Source of the DNA: Streptomyces sp. NBC_01669
GTDB taxonomy: Bacteria; Actinomycetota; Actinomycetes; Streptomycetales; Streptomycetaceae
DNA: 64,000 nucleotides
Direction: 5' to 3'
Assembly: GCF_026339735.1 (NCBI RefSeq)
Contig: NZ_JAPEQG010000001.1
Span: 3,286,001-3,350,000, forward strand
Part shown: positions 25,118 through 33,726 of the stretch, in pieces
Layout: every line of letters begins with the position of its first letter
Position numbering within the stretch: position 1 is the first letter of the stretch
Notes under the pieces: generated by a model
Database searches by the model: none
What the model was told of the DNA's origin: nothing
What the model saw: only the letters and a program-made list of their open reading frames with translations
Translations under genes and position numbers: made by a program

Positions 25118-26314
25118 ATGCTCTCCGAGTCGTCGACCGCCACCGTCCGTGCCACCCTCCCCGCCGTCGGCGCAGCCATCGGGGACATCGCCGATCTCTT
25201 CTACCGGAAACTCTTCGACGCCCACCCCGAGCTGCTGCGCGACCTCTTCAACCGCGGCAACCAGGCCTCCGGCGCCCAGCGCCAGGCACTCGCCGGGTCC
25301 ATCGCCGCGTTCGCGACCCAGCTGGTCGAGCACCCGGACACCCGTCCCGACGTGATGCTCAGCCGCATCGCCCACAAGCACGCCTCGCTCGGCGTGACCG
25401 CCGCACAGTACGAGGTGGTGCACACCCATCTCTTCGCCGCCATCGCCGAGGTGCTCGGTGACGCGGTCACACCGGAGGTCGCGGCCGCCTGGGACGAGGT
25501 CTACTGGCTGATGGCCAACGCCCTGATCGCCATCGAGGACCGGCTCTACGCCCAGCGGGGCCTCGTCGCCGGTGACGTCTGGCGCGAGTGGGAGGTGGTC
25601 GCGAGGATCGAGGAGAACGACGACGTCGCCACCTTCCAGCTTCGCCCGGCCGACGACGCGCCCGCCCCCGCCTTCCGGCCCGGCCAGTACGTCTCCGTGC
25701 AGGTGGAACTGCCCGATGGGGCCCGGCAGATACGGCAGTACAGCCTTTCCGGCGGTCCCGGCTCCCGGCTGCACTCGATCACCGTCAAGCGGGTGCACGG
25801 CGACGGATCGCCCGACGGCGAGGTCTCGACGCACCTGCACGCCGCCACCCGGGCCGGTGACCGGCTGCGTGTCTCCGCCCCGTACGGCGATCTGGTCATC
25901 GACGCCGTCGACGCCCCTCTGCTGCTCGCCTCCGCGGGCATCGGCTGCACCCCGATGCTGTCGATGCTGGAGCACCTTGCGGCGACCGGCCACCGGGCCC
26001 CGGTCACCGTCGTGCACGGCGACCGCTCCCCCGCCGACCACGCCCTGCGCACCGACCATGCGCAGCTCACCGCCAAGCTCCCGGACGGCGCAGCACACTT
26101 CTGGTACGAGAACCCGGAGCCCGGCCACCCGGCCGACCGCACCGGTCTGGTCGACCTGGGCAGCATCCCGGTCCGGCCCGGCACGCACGCGTACCTCTGC
26201 GGTCCGCTGCCCTTCATGCGGGCCGTGCGCACCCAGCTGCTGGCCAAGGGTGTCCCGGCGGCCGACATCCACTACGAGGTGTTCGGCCCCGACCTGTGGC
26301 TCGCCCAGGGCTGA
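25118..26314 (+). CDS. hmp: Flavohaemoprotein, nitric oxide dioxygenase
   Basis: 398 residues, full length. The globin domain (~1-140) has the proximal-His helix SRIAHKHASLGVTAAQY. The FAD domain (~150-260) has RQYSLSG. The NAD domain (~265-398) has ASAGIGCTPMLSMLEHL and YLCGPLPFMRAV. It converts NO plus O2 to nitrate using NAD(P)H, in the cytoplasm. GAGGAG lies before the ATG. It is controlled by NsrR through the site ending 20 bases upstream, and is followed by a hairpin at 26367-26398. Confidence 0.95.
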   Translation: MLSESSTATVRATLPAVGAAIGDIADLFYRKLFDAHPELLRDLFNRGNQASGAQRQALAGSIAAFATQLVEHPDTRPDVMLSRIAHKHASLGVTAAQYEVVHTHLFAAIAEVLGDAVTPEVAAAWDEVYWLMANALIAIEDRLYAQRGLVAGDVWREWEVVARIEENDDVATFQLRPADDAPAPAFRPGQYVSVQVELPDGARQIRQYSLSGGPGSRLHSITVKRVHGDGSPDGEVSTHLHAATRAGDRLRVSAPYGDLVIDAVDAPLLLASAGIGCTPMLSMLEHLAATGHRAPVTVVHGDRSPADHALRTDHAQLTAKLPDGAAHFWYENPEPGHPADRTGLVDLGSIPVRPGTHAYLCGPLPFMRAVRTQLLAKGVPAADIHYEVFGPDLWLAQG

Positions 26315-26366
26315 ACCGCCGCGGGTGCTCGCGGAACTGACCGGATCGGCTCGCACACCGCCCGAA

Positions 26367-26398
26367 CGCAGGGCCCGGGAACGGCCCCGAGCCCTGCG
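26367..26398 (+). terminator. Candidate terminator after hmp
   Basis: CGCAGGGC and GCCCTGCG arms enclose a 16-nt GC-rich loop, 53 bases after the hmp stop. Confidence 0.5.
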
Positions 26399-26418
26399 CT
26401 CCGGTACAAGCGCTGTAA

Positions 26419-26862
26419 GGATCGCTCCCCCATGCGCCCACGGTCCGCATCTGCCGTGACGGCTACGCGGAGCTTCCCGGACCGCTCTGCCACGGCGTGA
26501 TCGCCAAGGACGGCCGGATCCGTCTGGTCGGCTACGGCCGCACCAACCACGCCGGATTCGGTGACGACGACGTCCTGCGCGCCGTCGTCGCCGAGAAGCG
26601 CCTGCCGGCCGACAACGAGGCCAACACCGACGGGAACAGGCACTTCTACGGCTTCGAGTGCGAGAACCACCGCGACGGCAAGGACCCCTGGCCCGACGTC
26701 CAACTGGACGCCGTCGAGAAGGCCGCCGCCGCCATCTGCCGCCACCACGGCTGGACCTCCCGGTCCGTCATCGGGCACAGGGAGTGGCAGCCCGGCAAGG
26801 TCGATCCGCGCGGCTTCACGACGGACTCCATGCGCGCCGGGATCCGCGACCGGCTGAAGTAG
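26419..26862 (+). pseudogene. N-acetylmuramoyl-L-alanine amidase (Amidase_2), 5' truncated
   Basis: About 147 codons open after an in-frame TAA at 26416. The reading is APTVRICRDGYAELPGPLCHG, then VIAKDGRIRLVGYGRTNHAG, HFYGFECENHRDGKDPWPDV and SVIGHREWQPGKVDPRGF. This is the C-terminal two thirds of a PGRP/Amidase_2 domain that cleaves peptidoglycan. The first zinc His and the N-terminal strand are missing, and no convincing start exists (the GTG at 26497 would cut the domain further). It is most likely a broken prophage or cell-wall amidase gene. Confidence 0.65.
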
Positions 26863-26908
26863 CCCGCCCCCGCCCGAGGTCACCGGGCCGCCGGGCGACA
26901 ATGGGCGC

Positions 26909-27826
26909 ATGCCCTCCGACCCGCCCGCCCTCTCCCGGCTGCAGCCGGTGCTCCCGTCACCCCTGCAACCGGCCGAGGACGAGCACTTCGCCCGGCACGG
27001 CGTGCGGCTGCTGCTCAAACGCGACGATCTGATCCACCCCGATCTGCCGGGCAACAAGTGGCGCAAACTCTCCCCCAACCTGGCGGCCGCCGCCGGGCGC
27101 ACCGTGCTGACCTTCGGCGGTGCGTACTCCAACCACCTGCGCGCCACCGCCGCCGCCGGCCGGCTGCTCGGCTTCCCGACCGTCGGCGTCGTGCGCGGCG
27201 ACGAACTGGCCGGCCGCCCGCTCAACCCGTCGCTGGCGCAGTGCGCGGCGGACGGCATGCGTCTGCGCTTCGTGGACCGCGCCACGTACCGCGCGAAGGC
27301 CGATCCAGCGGTCCTGGCGGGGCTGCTGAGCGACTGCGGGGAGTGCGTCGTCGTCCCGGAGGGCGGCAGCAACGCCCTGGCCGCACAGGGCTGCACAGCG
27401 CTGGGGCGGGAGCTGCACGGCCGGGCCGATGTGATCGCGGTGGCGTGCGGCACCGGTGGCACCCTCGCCGGTCTTGCCGCGGGCCTCGCACCCGGTCAGC
27501 GGGCACTCGGCATCCCGGTGCTGCGCGGCGGCTTCCTGGGGGACGCGGTACGGGAGCTGCAGCGGGAGGCGTTCGGCGGCCCGGCCGGGGCGTGGTCGCT
27601 GGACGAGCGCTTCGCCTTCGGCGGCTACGCCCGGACGACACCGGAGCTGCACGCCTTCGCCGACGACTTCGAGGACCGGCACGGGCTGCCCGTCGAGCGG
27701 CTCTATGTCGCCAAATTGCTCTATGGACTGACGACACTCGCCGAGGAGGGCGCGTTCGCTCCGGGCACCACGGTCGCCGCTGTCGTCACGGGTCAGCCCT
27801 GGGGGGTGCCGGACTCCTCCCGGTAG
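26909..27826 (+). CDS. PLP-dependent ACC deaminase/D-cysteine desulfhydrase family enzyme
   Basis: 305 residues of fold-type II PLP enzymes. LLLKRDDLIHPDLPGNKWRKL contains the PLP-binding Lys (NKWRK). TFGGAYSNHLRATAAAG is the conserved substrate loop and ACGTGGTLAGLAAGL binds the phosphate. It is expected to deaminate ACC or D-amino acids such as D-cysteine; which one cannot be decided by eye. The ATG at 26909 has little 5' spacing and no clear ribosome site. It is convergent with the antiporter gene, overlapping it by 34 bases. Confidence 0.85.
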   Translation: MPSDPPALSRLQPVLPSPLQPAEDEHFARHGVRLLLKRDDLIHPDLPGNKWRKLSPNLAAAAGRTVLTFGGAYSNHLRATAAAGRLLGFPTVGVVRGDELAGRPLNPSLAQCAADGMRLRFVDRATYRAKADPAVLAGLLSDCGECVVVPEGGSNALAAQGCTALGRELHGRADVIAVACGTGGTLAGLAAGLAPGQRALGIPVLRGGFLGDAVRELQREAFGGPAGAWSLDERFAFGGYARTTPELHAFADDFEDRHGLPVERLYVAKLLYGLTTLAEEGAFAPGTTVAAVVTGQPWGVPDSSR

Positions 27827-29403
27827 GCCGCCGCCTCCTCCAGGTCCAGCCGCCGCAGCAGGTTCCGCAGCATCTCGTCGTCGATCCGGCGCTCGTCCCG
27901 CAGCCGGACGAAGACGGTGCGCTCGGCCTCGATCATTTCGCCGGCCAGCCTCCGGTAGGTGTCGTCCGCCGACTCCCCGGTCAGCGGATTGGAGGCGCCG
28001 AGCCTCTCCCACACGGCGTTGCGGCGGCGCTCCAGGACGGCGCGGAGCCGGTCGGTGAGCGGTCCGGGCAGGCAGTTGCGCGGATCCTGGAGGAGCTCTT
28101 CCAGGCGCGCCTCGGCGGCCGCGGACGCCTCGCTCTGGGCCTGTGCCTCGGCCAGGGTCTCGGCCTGCGCGTCGCGCCCGGGGAGCTTCAGGACGCGCAC
28201 CAGGAGAGGCAGGGTGAGCCCCTGGATGACCAGCGTGCCGATGACCGTCGTGAAGGTCAGGAAGAGCACCAGGTTGCGGGCCGGGAAGGCTTCCCCGGAG
28301 GTCATCACCAGCGGGATGGAGAAGGCGATGGCGAGCGAGACGACGCCGCGCATCCCGGCCCAGCCGACGATCAGGGGCGCGGTCCAGTTGGTCTCGGGCT
28401 CGCGCTCCCTGATCCGTCTCGACAGCCACCGCGGCAGATACGTGGCCGGGTACACCCAGATGAAGCGGACCACGACGACGGCGAGGAAGACGGCAACCGC
28501 GTACCGAAGAGCCTCCGTGACGGCATAGGTGCCGAGCCCCTTCAGCACGAAGGGCAGCTGTAGTCCGATCAGCGCGAAGACCGCCGACTCCAGAATGAAC
28601 GCGACCATCTTCCACACGGCCGCCTCCTGGAGCCGGGTCGCGAAGTCGACCTGCCAGGAGCGGTGCCCCAGATAGAGCGCCACGACGACCACGGCGAGCA
28701 CTCCGGAGGCGTGCACGCGTTCCGCCGCCGCGTACGCCACGAAGGGGATCAGCAGCGACAGGGTGTTCTGCAGCAGGGCTTCCTTGAGGTGCGTGCGGAG
28801 CCAGTGCAGCGGCACCATCAGCACCAGGCCGACCCCGACACCGCCGACCGCCGCGACGAGGAACTCGCCGATCCCGGCGCCCCAGCTGACGCCCTCGCCG
28901 ACGGCGGCGGCCAGCACCACCTTGTAGGCGGTGATCGCCGTCGCATCGTTCACCAGGGACTCGCCCTGCAGGATCGTCGTGACCCGGCTGGGCAGCCCGA
29001 CCCGGCGGGCGATGGCGGCCGCCGTGACGGCGTCCGGCGGCGCGATGACGGCGCCCAGCACCAGCGCGGCGGTCAGCGGCAGGTCGGGCACGAGCCAGTA
29101 CGCCAGCCAGCCGACCGCGAAGGTCGCGAAGAGGACGTAGCCGACGGAGAGCAGGGCGATCGGCCGGACATTGGCCCGCAGATCGAGGTACGAGCTGTCG
29201 ACCGCAGCCGTGTAGAGCAGGGGCGGCAGCAGCAGCGGCAGCACGATGTGCGCGTCCAGGGTGTAGGCCGGCACCCCGGGCAGATAGGAGGCGAGCAGCC
29301 CCGCGGCGACCAGCAGCAGCGGGGCCGGTACCGGGGTGCGCCTTGCCGCGCCCGCGATCGCGGCACTGGCCGCGACCAGTGCCACCAGCGGCAATACATC
29401 CAT
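27793..29403 (-). CDS. Na+/H+ antiporter, CPA1 (NhaP/NHE) family
   Basis: 536 residues with about 12 membrane helices, then a ~120-residue cytoplasmic tail (from DAQAETLAEAQAQ) that is helical and charged. LGAVIAPPDAVTAAAIARR and LVNDATAITAYKVV carry the transport-site acidic residues (NDA motif), and GWAGMRGVVSLAIAFSIP is the CPA1 helix-10 signature. It exchanges monovalent cations for protons across the membrane. The ATG at 29403 is adjacent to the divergent zinc-finger gene (35 bases), so the promoters overlap. Confidence 0.92.
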   Translation of the reverse strand: MDVLPLVALVAASAAIAGAARRTPVPAPLLLVAAGLLASYLPGVPAYTLDAHIVLPLLLPPLLYTAAVDSSYLDLRANVRPIALLSVGYVLFATFAVGWLAYWLVPDLPLTAALVLGAVIAPPDAVTAAAIARRVGLPSRVTTILQGESLVNDATAITAYKVVLAAAVGEGVSWGAGIGEFLVAAVGGVGVGLVLMVPLHWLRTHLKEALLQNTLSLLIPFVAYAAAERVHASGVLAVVVVALYLGHRSWQVDFATRLQEAAVWKMVAFILESAVFALIGLQLPFVLKGLGTYAVTEALRYAVAVFLAVVVVRFIWVYPATYLPRWLSRRIREREPETNWTAPLIVGWAGMRGVVSLAIAFSIPLVMTSGEAFPARNLVLFLTFTTVIGTLVIQGLTLPLLVRVLKLPGRDAQAETLAEAQAQSEASAAAEARLEELLQDPRNCLPGPLTDRLRAVLERRRNAVWERLGASNPLTGESADDTYRRLAGEMIEAERTVFVRLRDERRIDDEMLRNLLRRLDLEEAAAYREESGTPQG

Positions 29404-29438
29404 CTCACGGTCCTCGCATCCGTCGTAACCTGACAATC

Positions 29439-29699
29439 ATGAGTGAGTGCCTGCACGTTCCCGAACTGCCCCGCCCCGAGCCTGTCCCGCTCAGCGAGAC
29501 ATGTCCCGAATGTCTTGCCGCGGGCACCCACCCCGTGCAACTGCGGCTCTGCCTGGTCTGCGGCCATGTCGGCTGCTGCGACTCGTCGCCCCTGCAGCAC
29601 GCGACGGGACACTTCAAGGAGACCGGCCACCCGATCATGCGAAGCTTCGAGGCGGGAGAGAGCTGGCGCTGGTGCTTCGAGGACGGTTCGATCGTGTGA
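29439..29699 (+). CDS. UBP-type zinc finger protein
   Basis: 86 residues. ETCPECLAAGTHPVQLRLCLVCGHVGCCDSS with HATGHFKETGHPIMRSFEAGESWRWC matches the ZnF-UBP fold: Cys/His pairs for two or three zincs and the W-RWC end. Eukaryotic versions bind ubiquitin C-termini; in actinobacteria the role is unknown. Such small proteins are often next to Na+/H+ antiporter genes, as here, where it is divergent at 35 bases. The start ATG gives a full domain. Confidence 0.9.
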   Translation: MSECLHVPELPRPEPVPLSETCPECLAAGTHPVQLRLCLVCGHVGCCDSSPLQHATGHFKETGHPIMRSFEAGESWRWCFEDGSIV

Positions 29700-29759
29700 T
29701 GGCTGGGTACGTCAAACCGGCGCCGGTTCTTCGCAATTGACCGCCGCAGACCTCTAGCC

Positions 29760-29795
29760 ACTGTGTGTGCTCATGGGTTTACCATGAGTCACAGT
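29760..29795. promoter_or_regulatory. Compound palindrome upstream of prsH-sigH
   Basis: Outer arms ACTGTG/CACAGT enclose inner arms CTCATGG/CCATGAG with a GTTTA centre, 36 bases in all, 136 bases upstream of prsH. It could be an operator or a promoter-proximal RNA hairpin. Confidence 0.45.
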
Positions 29796-29930
29796 CATGG
29801 GATGGGGTTCCGGCGACACGGCATCATGGATCGCGATAGCGTCGCCGGACCAAGAACCGAAGACGTACCGCATGGCTCCGGGGCGCCCTCCCGGAACCTC
29901 GAATGAGTTTGTGCCACCTTGGAGGTGAGG

Positions 29931-30344
29931 GTGTCCCAGATCGCAGGCGAGCCCGGGAATCAGGACTTCGTGGAAGTCCGGCTGCCCGCTGCGGGTGCCT
30001 ACCTGTCGGTGCTGCGTACGGCCACGGCCGGTCTCGCAGCGCGCTTGGACTTCACTCTCGACGAGATCGAGGATCTTCGTATCGCGGTCGACGAGGCCTG
30101 CGCGATCCTGCTTCAGCAGGCCGTGCCGGGCTCCGTCCTCAGCTGCGTGTTCCGGCTCGTCGACGATTCCCTTGAGGTGACGGTGGCCGCCCCGACGACG
30201 GACGGCCGGGCCCCGGAGCGCGACACCTTCGCCTGGACAGTGCTCTCCGCGCTGGCCGGCAAGGTCGACTCCACGGTCGCCGATGACCGTACGGTCAGCA
30301 TCAGCCTGTACAAGCAGCGCGGCGCGGGACCCGGGCCGGCGTGA
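29931..30344 (+). CDS. prsH: Anti-sigma factor (RsbW-like) of SigH
   Basis: 137 residues of the GHKL serine-kinase fold. DEIEDLRIAVDEACAILL is the N-box with Glu/Asp for Mg-ATP, and the C-terminal VADDRTVSISLYK closes the sheet. It binds its sigma factor and keeps it inactive under non-stress conditions. The GTG at 29931 follows GGAGGTGAGG; a TTG at 29919 is less likely. Its stop overlaps the sigma start (GTGA), the arrangement of S. coelicolor prsH/ushX and sigH. The name is by position and family. Confidence 0.88.
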   Translation: MSQIAGEPGNQDFVEVRLPAAGAYLSVLRTATAGLAARLDFTLDEIEDLRIAVDEACAILLQQAVPGSVLSCVFRLVDDSLEVTVAAPTTDGRAPERDTFAWTVLSALAGKVDSTVADDRTVSISLYKQRGAGPGPA

Positions 30345-31294
30345 GCAACGGGAACGGGGACGGTCCTGTGCGAGACGAGACGATCCGACCAGGGGTGGTG
30401 CGAGCAGCAGACATCCCGGAGCAGCAGGCCATGCCCCATCCGGTGGACGGGGCGGACGGGCCGGTGGTCCGTACGGTCGCGGTGGAGCAGTCGCAGGCGG
30501 AGCGGGACGGCCAGATGAGCGAGCACGGGCACCACGATCCACACGACCGCAGCGGGGCGCGGGCACTCTTCTACGAGCTGCGGGAACTCCCCGACGGCTC
30601 GCCGGAGAAGGCCGAGCTGCGCAACCGGCTGGTGCGGATGCATCTCCCGCTCGTGGAGCATCTGGCCCGCCGATTCCGCAACCGCGGCGAGCCGCTGGAC
30701 GATTTGACCCAGGTCGCCACCATCGGCCTGATCAAGTCGGTGGACCGGTTCGACCCGGACCGGGGCGTCGAGTTCTCGACGTACGCCACGCCGACCGTCG
30801 TCGGCGAGATCAAGCGCCACTTCCGCGACAAGGGCTGGGCGGTCCGGGTGCCGCGCCGGCTGCAGGAGCTGCGCCTCTCGCTCACCACGGCCACCGCCGA
30901 GCTCTCCCAGCAGCACGGCCGGTCGCCCACGGTGCACGAGCTGGCGGAGCGGCTGGGCATCTCCGAGGAAGAGGTCCTGGAGGGCCTGGAATCGGCCAAT
31001 GCGTACAGCACGCTGTCGCTCGACGTGCCGGACACGGACGACGAGTCCCCGGCGGTGGCGGACACGCTGGGCTCGGAGGACGAGGCGCTGGAGGGCGTCG
31101 AGTACCGGGAGTCACTGAAGCCGCTGCTGGAGGACCTGCCGCCCCGGGAGAAGCGCATCCTGCTGCTCCGGTTCTTCGGCAACATGACCCAGTCGCAGAT
31201 CGCGCAGGAGGTCGGCATCTCGCAGATGCACGTCTCGCGTCTGCTGGCGCGCACGCTGGCGCAGCTGCGCGAGCGGCTGCTCGTCGAGGAGTAG
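30341..31294 (+). CDS. sigH: Stress-response sigma factor SigH (SigB/F/G family)
   Basis: 317 residues. An ~80-residue polar N-terminal extension precedes region 2 (LVRMHLPLVEHLARRFRNRGEPLDDLTQVATIGLIKSVDRFDPDRGVEFSTYATPTVVGEIKRHFRDKGW), region 3 (RRLQELRLSLTTATAEL) and region 4 (LPPREKRILLLRFFGNMTQSQIAQEVGISQMHVSRLLARTL). S. coelicolor SigH directs osmotic-stress and septation genes and exists in forms with different N-termini; internal ATGs at residues 30 and 59 would allow that here. GTGA overlap with prsH implies coupled synthesis with the inhibitor. Confidence 0.92.
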   Translation: MSNGNGDGPVRDETIRPGVVRAADIPEQQAMPHPVDGADGPVVRTVAVEQSQAERDGQMSEHGHHDPHDRSGARALFYELRELPDGSPEKAELRNRLVRMHLPLVEHLARRFRNRGEPLDDLTQVATIGLIKSVDRFDPDRGVEFSTYATPTVVGEIKRHFRDKGWAVRVPRRLQELRLSLTTATAELSQQHGRSPTVHELAERLGISEEEVLEGLESANAYSTLSLDVPDTDDESPAVADTLGSEDEALEGVEYRESLKPLLEDLPPREKRILLLRFFGNMTQSQIAQEVGISQMHVSRLLARTLAQLRERLLVEE

Positions 31295-31375
31295 CCGGAC
31301 GCTCTGCGGGCGCTGTGGTTCACCGGCTGTGGGGTGCGCTGCCGCGCCCGGCTGCGGACGTGCTGCGCCGCCAGG

Positions 31376-31825
31376 TCACGCCTCCGGCGACGCGCCCGGT
31401 CCCCGGATGCCGAGCGCTTCCCGGGTCGCCGGCCTGGCCAGCTGGAAAAGCGCCGTCAGTGAAACCGCGGCGAGGACGATCCCGGCCGGGATCAGCGCGC
31501 CGTGCGACCGCAGCAGCGTCCAGGCCACCGGCAGCGCGATGATCTGCGTGATGAGCGCCGGGCCGCGGCTCCAGCTGCGCCGCCGCACCAGTCCGCGGGA
31601 CGCGATCAGCGGGATCAGGCCCAGGGCGATCAGAGTGAGCCCGCCCATCTCCGCCTGCTGCGGGCTCTCGGGCCGACCGAGCAGCCCCATGACCAGCATG
31701 TAGATCCCGCCGAGGGCGAGCGCCGCCCCTTCGAGGGCATTGAGCCCGGCCACGAGAGTGATCCTGGCCGGCTTCGTCGGCTCGGCCATGGGCGACGAGG
31801 ACGGCGTGTTCTGCTGAGTACTCAC
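31376..31825 (-). CDS. Small integral membrane protein
   Basis: 149 residues with four hydrophobic segments: ITLVAGLNALEGAALALGGIY, LTLIALGLIPLIASR, GPALITQIIALPVAWTLL and LIPAGIVLAAVSLTALFQL. There is no catalytic motif. The GTG at 31825 gives a short polar head; an ATG at 31789 would give 137 residues. It ends convergently with sigH and is divergent from the lipid-kinase gene. The function is unknown. Confidence 0.75.
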   Translation of the reverse strand: MSTQQNTPSSSPMAEPTKPARITLVAGLNALEGAALALGGIYMLVMGLLGRPESPQQAEMGGLTLIALGLIPLIASRGLVRRRSWSRGPALITQIIALPVAWTLLRSHGALIPAGIVLAAVSLTALFQLARPATREALGIRGPGASPEA

Positions 31826-31978
31826 CCTTGCAGGTTGACATCCCGGCCCGCTGAAAGCGAAGCCGGGGTCCGGGCCGGGGTGCCGCGTCCGAGCCCCTCG
31901 CAGCCGTGCCGTCACCGACCGTGAAGGGCAGGGGGCGGGACTTCAGACGGGTACCGCACGGTAGGTAGTCTGGCGGCC

Positions 31979-32947
31979 ATGCGCGCACTCCTCGTGGTCA
32001 ATCCAGCTGCTACCACCACCAGTGCGCGTACCCGTGACGTGCTCATCCACGCGCTCGCCAGCGAGATGAAGCTGGAGGCGGTGACCACGGAGTACCGGGG
32101 GCATGCCCGGGACCTGGGACGGCGGGCCGCGGACTCGGACACCATCGATCTCGTCGTCGCCCTCGGCGGCGACGGCACGGTCAACGAGGTCGTGAACGGT
32201 CTGCTGCACCGCGGTCCCGACATCGACAACCTGCCGAGCCTGGCCGTGGTCCCCGGCGGCTCCACCAATGTCTTCGCGCGCGCACTCGGCCTGCCGAACG
32301 ACGCGGTGGAGGCGACCGGCGCCATCCTGGACGCGCTCGCCAACCGGACCGAACGCACGGTCGGCCTGGGGCTTGCGGCCGGCACGCCGGGCACCGAGGA
32401 CGAATCGGTCCCCGAACGCTGGTTCACGTTCTGCGCCGGCCTCGGATTCGACGCGGGCGTGGTCGGTCGCGTCGAACAGAAGCGCGAACGCGGGAAGCGG
32501 TCCACACATGCGCTGTACGTGCGCCAGGTGGTCCGGCAGTTCCTGGAGGAGCCGCACCGGCGGCACGGGGTGATCACGCTGGACGTCCCCGGCCAGGACC
32601 CGGTCACCGATCTCGCGCTCTCCATAATTTCGAACACAGCCCCCTGGACCTACCTGGGGAACCGCCCGATGTACGCGTCCCCGAAGGCGTCGTTCGACAC
32701 GGCCCTGGATGTCCTCGGCCTGAAGCGCCTCTCCACTCCGGCGGTCGCCCGGTACGGCACCCAGCTGCTCACCTCGAGCCCCGAGAAGGGCCCGCACGGC
32801 AAGCACGCGGTTTCACTCCATGACCTCACGGACTTCACCTTGCATTCAAAGGCCCCGCTGCCCTTCCAGATGGACGGTGACCACCTGGGCCTGCGCACGA
32901 GTGTGACGTTCACAGGCGTACGCCGTGCACTGCGTGTGATTGTGTGA
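31979..32947 (+). CDS. Diacylglycerol/lipid kinase family protein
   Basis: 322 residues. The N-terminal LLVVNPAATTTSARTRD and VVALGGDGTVNEVVNGLL are the nucleotide-binding motifs of the DagK/YegS/sphingosine-kinase family, and LAVVPGGSTNVFARALGLP is the conserved PxGTxN-like element. The C-terminal beta sandwich includes FTFCAGLGFDAGVVGRVE. It would phosphorylate a membrane lipid such as diacylglycerol. It stands alone upstream of wblE. Confidence 0.9.
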   Translation: MRALLVVNPAATTTSARTRDVLIHALASEMKLEAVTTEYRGHARDLGRRAADSDTIDLVVALGGDGTVNEVVNGLLHRGPDIDNLPSLAVVPGGSTNVFARALGLPNDAVEATGAILDALANRTERTVGLGLAAGTPGTEDESVPERWFTFCAGLGFDAGVVGRVEQKRERGKRSTHALYVRQVVRQFLEEPHRRHGVITLDVPGQDPVTDLALSIISNTAPWTYLGNRPMYASPKASFDTALDVLGLKRLSTPAVARYGTQLLTSSPEKGPHGKHAVSLHDLTDFTLHSKAPLPFQMDGDHLGLRTSVTFTGVRRALRVIV

Positions 32948-33268
32948 GCGGAAGGGCTCAAAGTCCTTTAACTCGAACGTTTGGACTGGCCTCCACCCCA
33001 TGGAAGTACGGCTGTGACCTAGCCGACACCGAGGAATCAAAAAAAAGTTTCCGGAAGGGGTTGTATCCGCCGCCGAGGTTTGCGAATCTCTACATGGCGA
33101 TCGGGACGGCCCGCAACAACGGCCTCCACTGAGAGCCAGAACCCCTCCTCACTTGCACAGGACCACAACCAGTTCATCTGGGCGTCGGCCCGTCACCTGC
33201 GGGGGGATTCGTGAAAGCGTTCACATTCACAAGCACCGTATATGTAATACCAAGGAGAGGTAGCAGCC
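32948..33268 (+). promoter_or_regulatory. wblE upstream region
   Basis: 321 bases without a gene. It is locally less GC-rich than the surroundings (an A8 tract near 33040-33050, and TATATGTAATACC just before wblE) and ends in AAGGAGAGG as the wblE ribosome site. A long 5' leader with its promoter is likely, but I could not fix a -10/-35 pair. Confidence 0.5.
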
Positions 33269-33526
33269 ATGGACTGGCGTCACAACGCCGTTTGTCGTGA
33301 GGAAGACCCCGAGCTGTTCTTCCCCATCGGCAACACCGGTCCTGCGCTGCTGCAGATCGAGGAAGCCAAGGCCGTCTGCCGTCGCTGCCCCGTCATGGAG
33401 CAGTGCCTGCAGTGGGCGCTCGAGTCCGGCCAGGACTCCGGCGTCTGGGGTGGCCTCAGCGAGGACGAGCGCCGCGCAATGAAGCGCCGCGCCGCTCGCA
33501 ACCGGGCGCGTAACGCCAGCGCCTGA
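33269..33526 (+). CDS. wblE: WhiB-family iron-sulfur regulator WblE
   Basis: 85 residues. Four Cys at 9, 37, 40 and 46 (AVC, then CRRCPVMEQC) bind a [4Fe-4S] cluster, GVWGGLSEDERR is the WhiB turn, and the basic tail KRRAARNRARN contacts DNA. WblE (WhiB1-type) is a general, often essential, actinobacterial regulator working with the housekeeping sigma factor. The length and order (next to the sensor kinase) match S. coelicolor wblE. A strong hairpin follows at 33631. Confidence 0.93.
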   Translation: MDWRHNAVCREEDPELFFPIGNTGPALLQIEEAKAVCRRCPVMEQCLQWALESGQDSGVWGGLSEDERRAMKRRAARNRARNASA

Positions 33527-33630
33527 TTCGACGCCACCGCTACGAGCCTCAGTCAGGCGGCGCGTACAGAGCGTACGCACGAACCCGCCCCCCGAGTCGC
33601 AGCGCGCAGTACCCCAAAAGCGCATGCATG

Positions 33631-33675
33631 AAGCAGTGGGCCCGGACCGTGATCAACGGTCCGGGCCCACTGCTT
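33631..33675. terminator. Strong bidirectional terminator, wblE / sensor kinase
   Basis: A perfect 20-bp stem (left arm starts AAGCAGTGGGCCC) with loop GATCA lies between the convergent genes. The A/T ends make it work in both directions. Confidence 0.85.
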
Positions 33676-33726
33676 TGCGCATTCCCGTTCGTGCCGTCCG
33701 TCGGGTGTGCCCCGGCGGCGGCCCGG

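Noticed and set aside
21691..26314. Terpene biosynthetic gene cluster
   Set aside because: Only the prenyl synthase is present; no cyclase, P450 or phytoene-type enzyme lies nearby, so the encapsulin reading is preferred.
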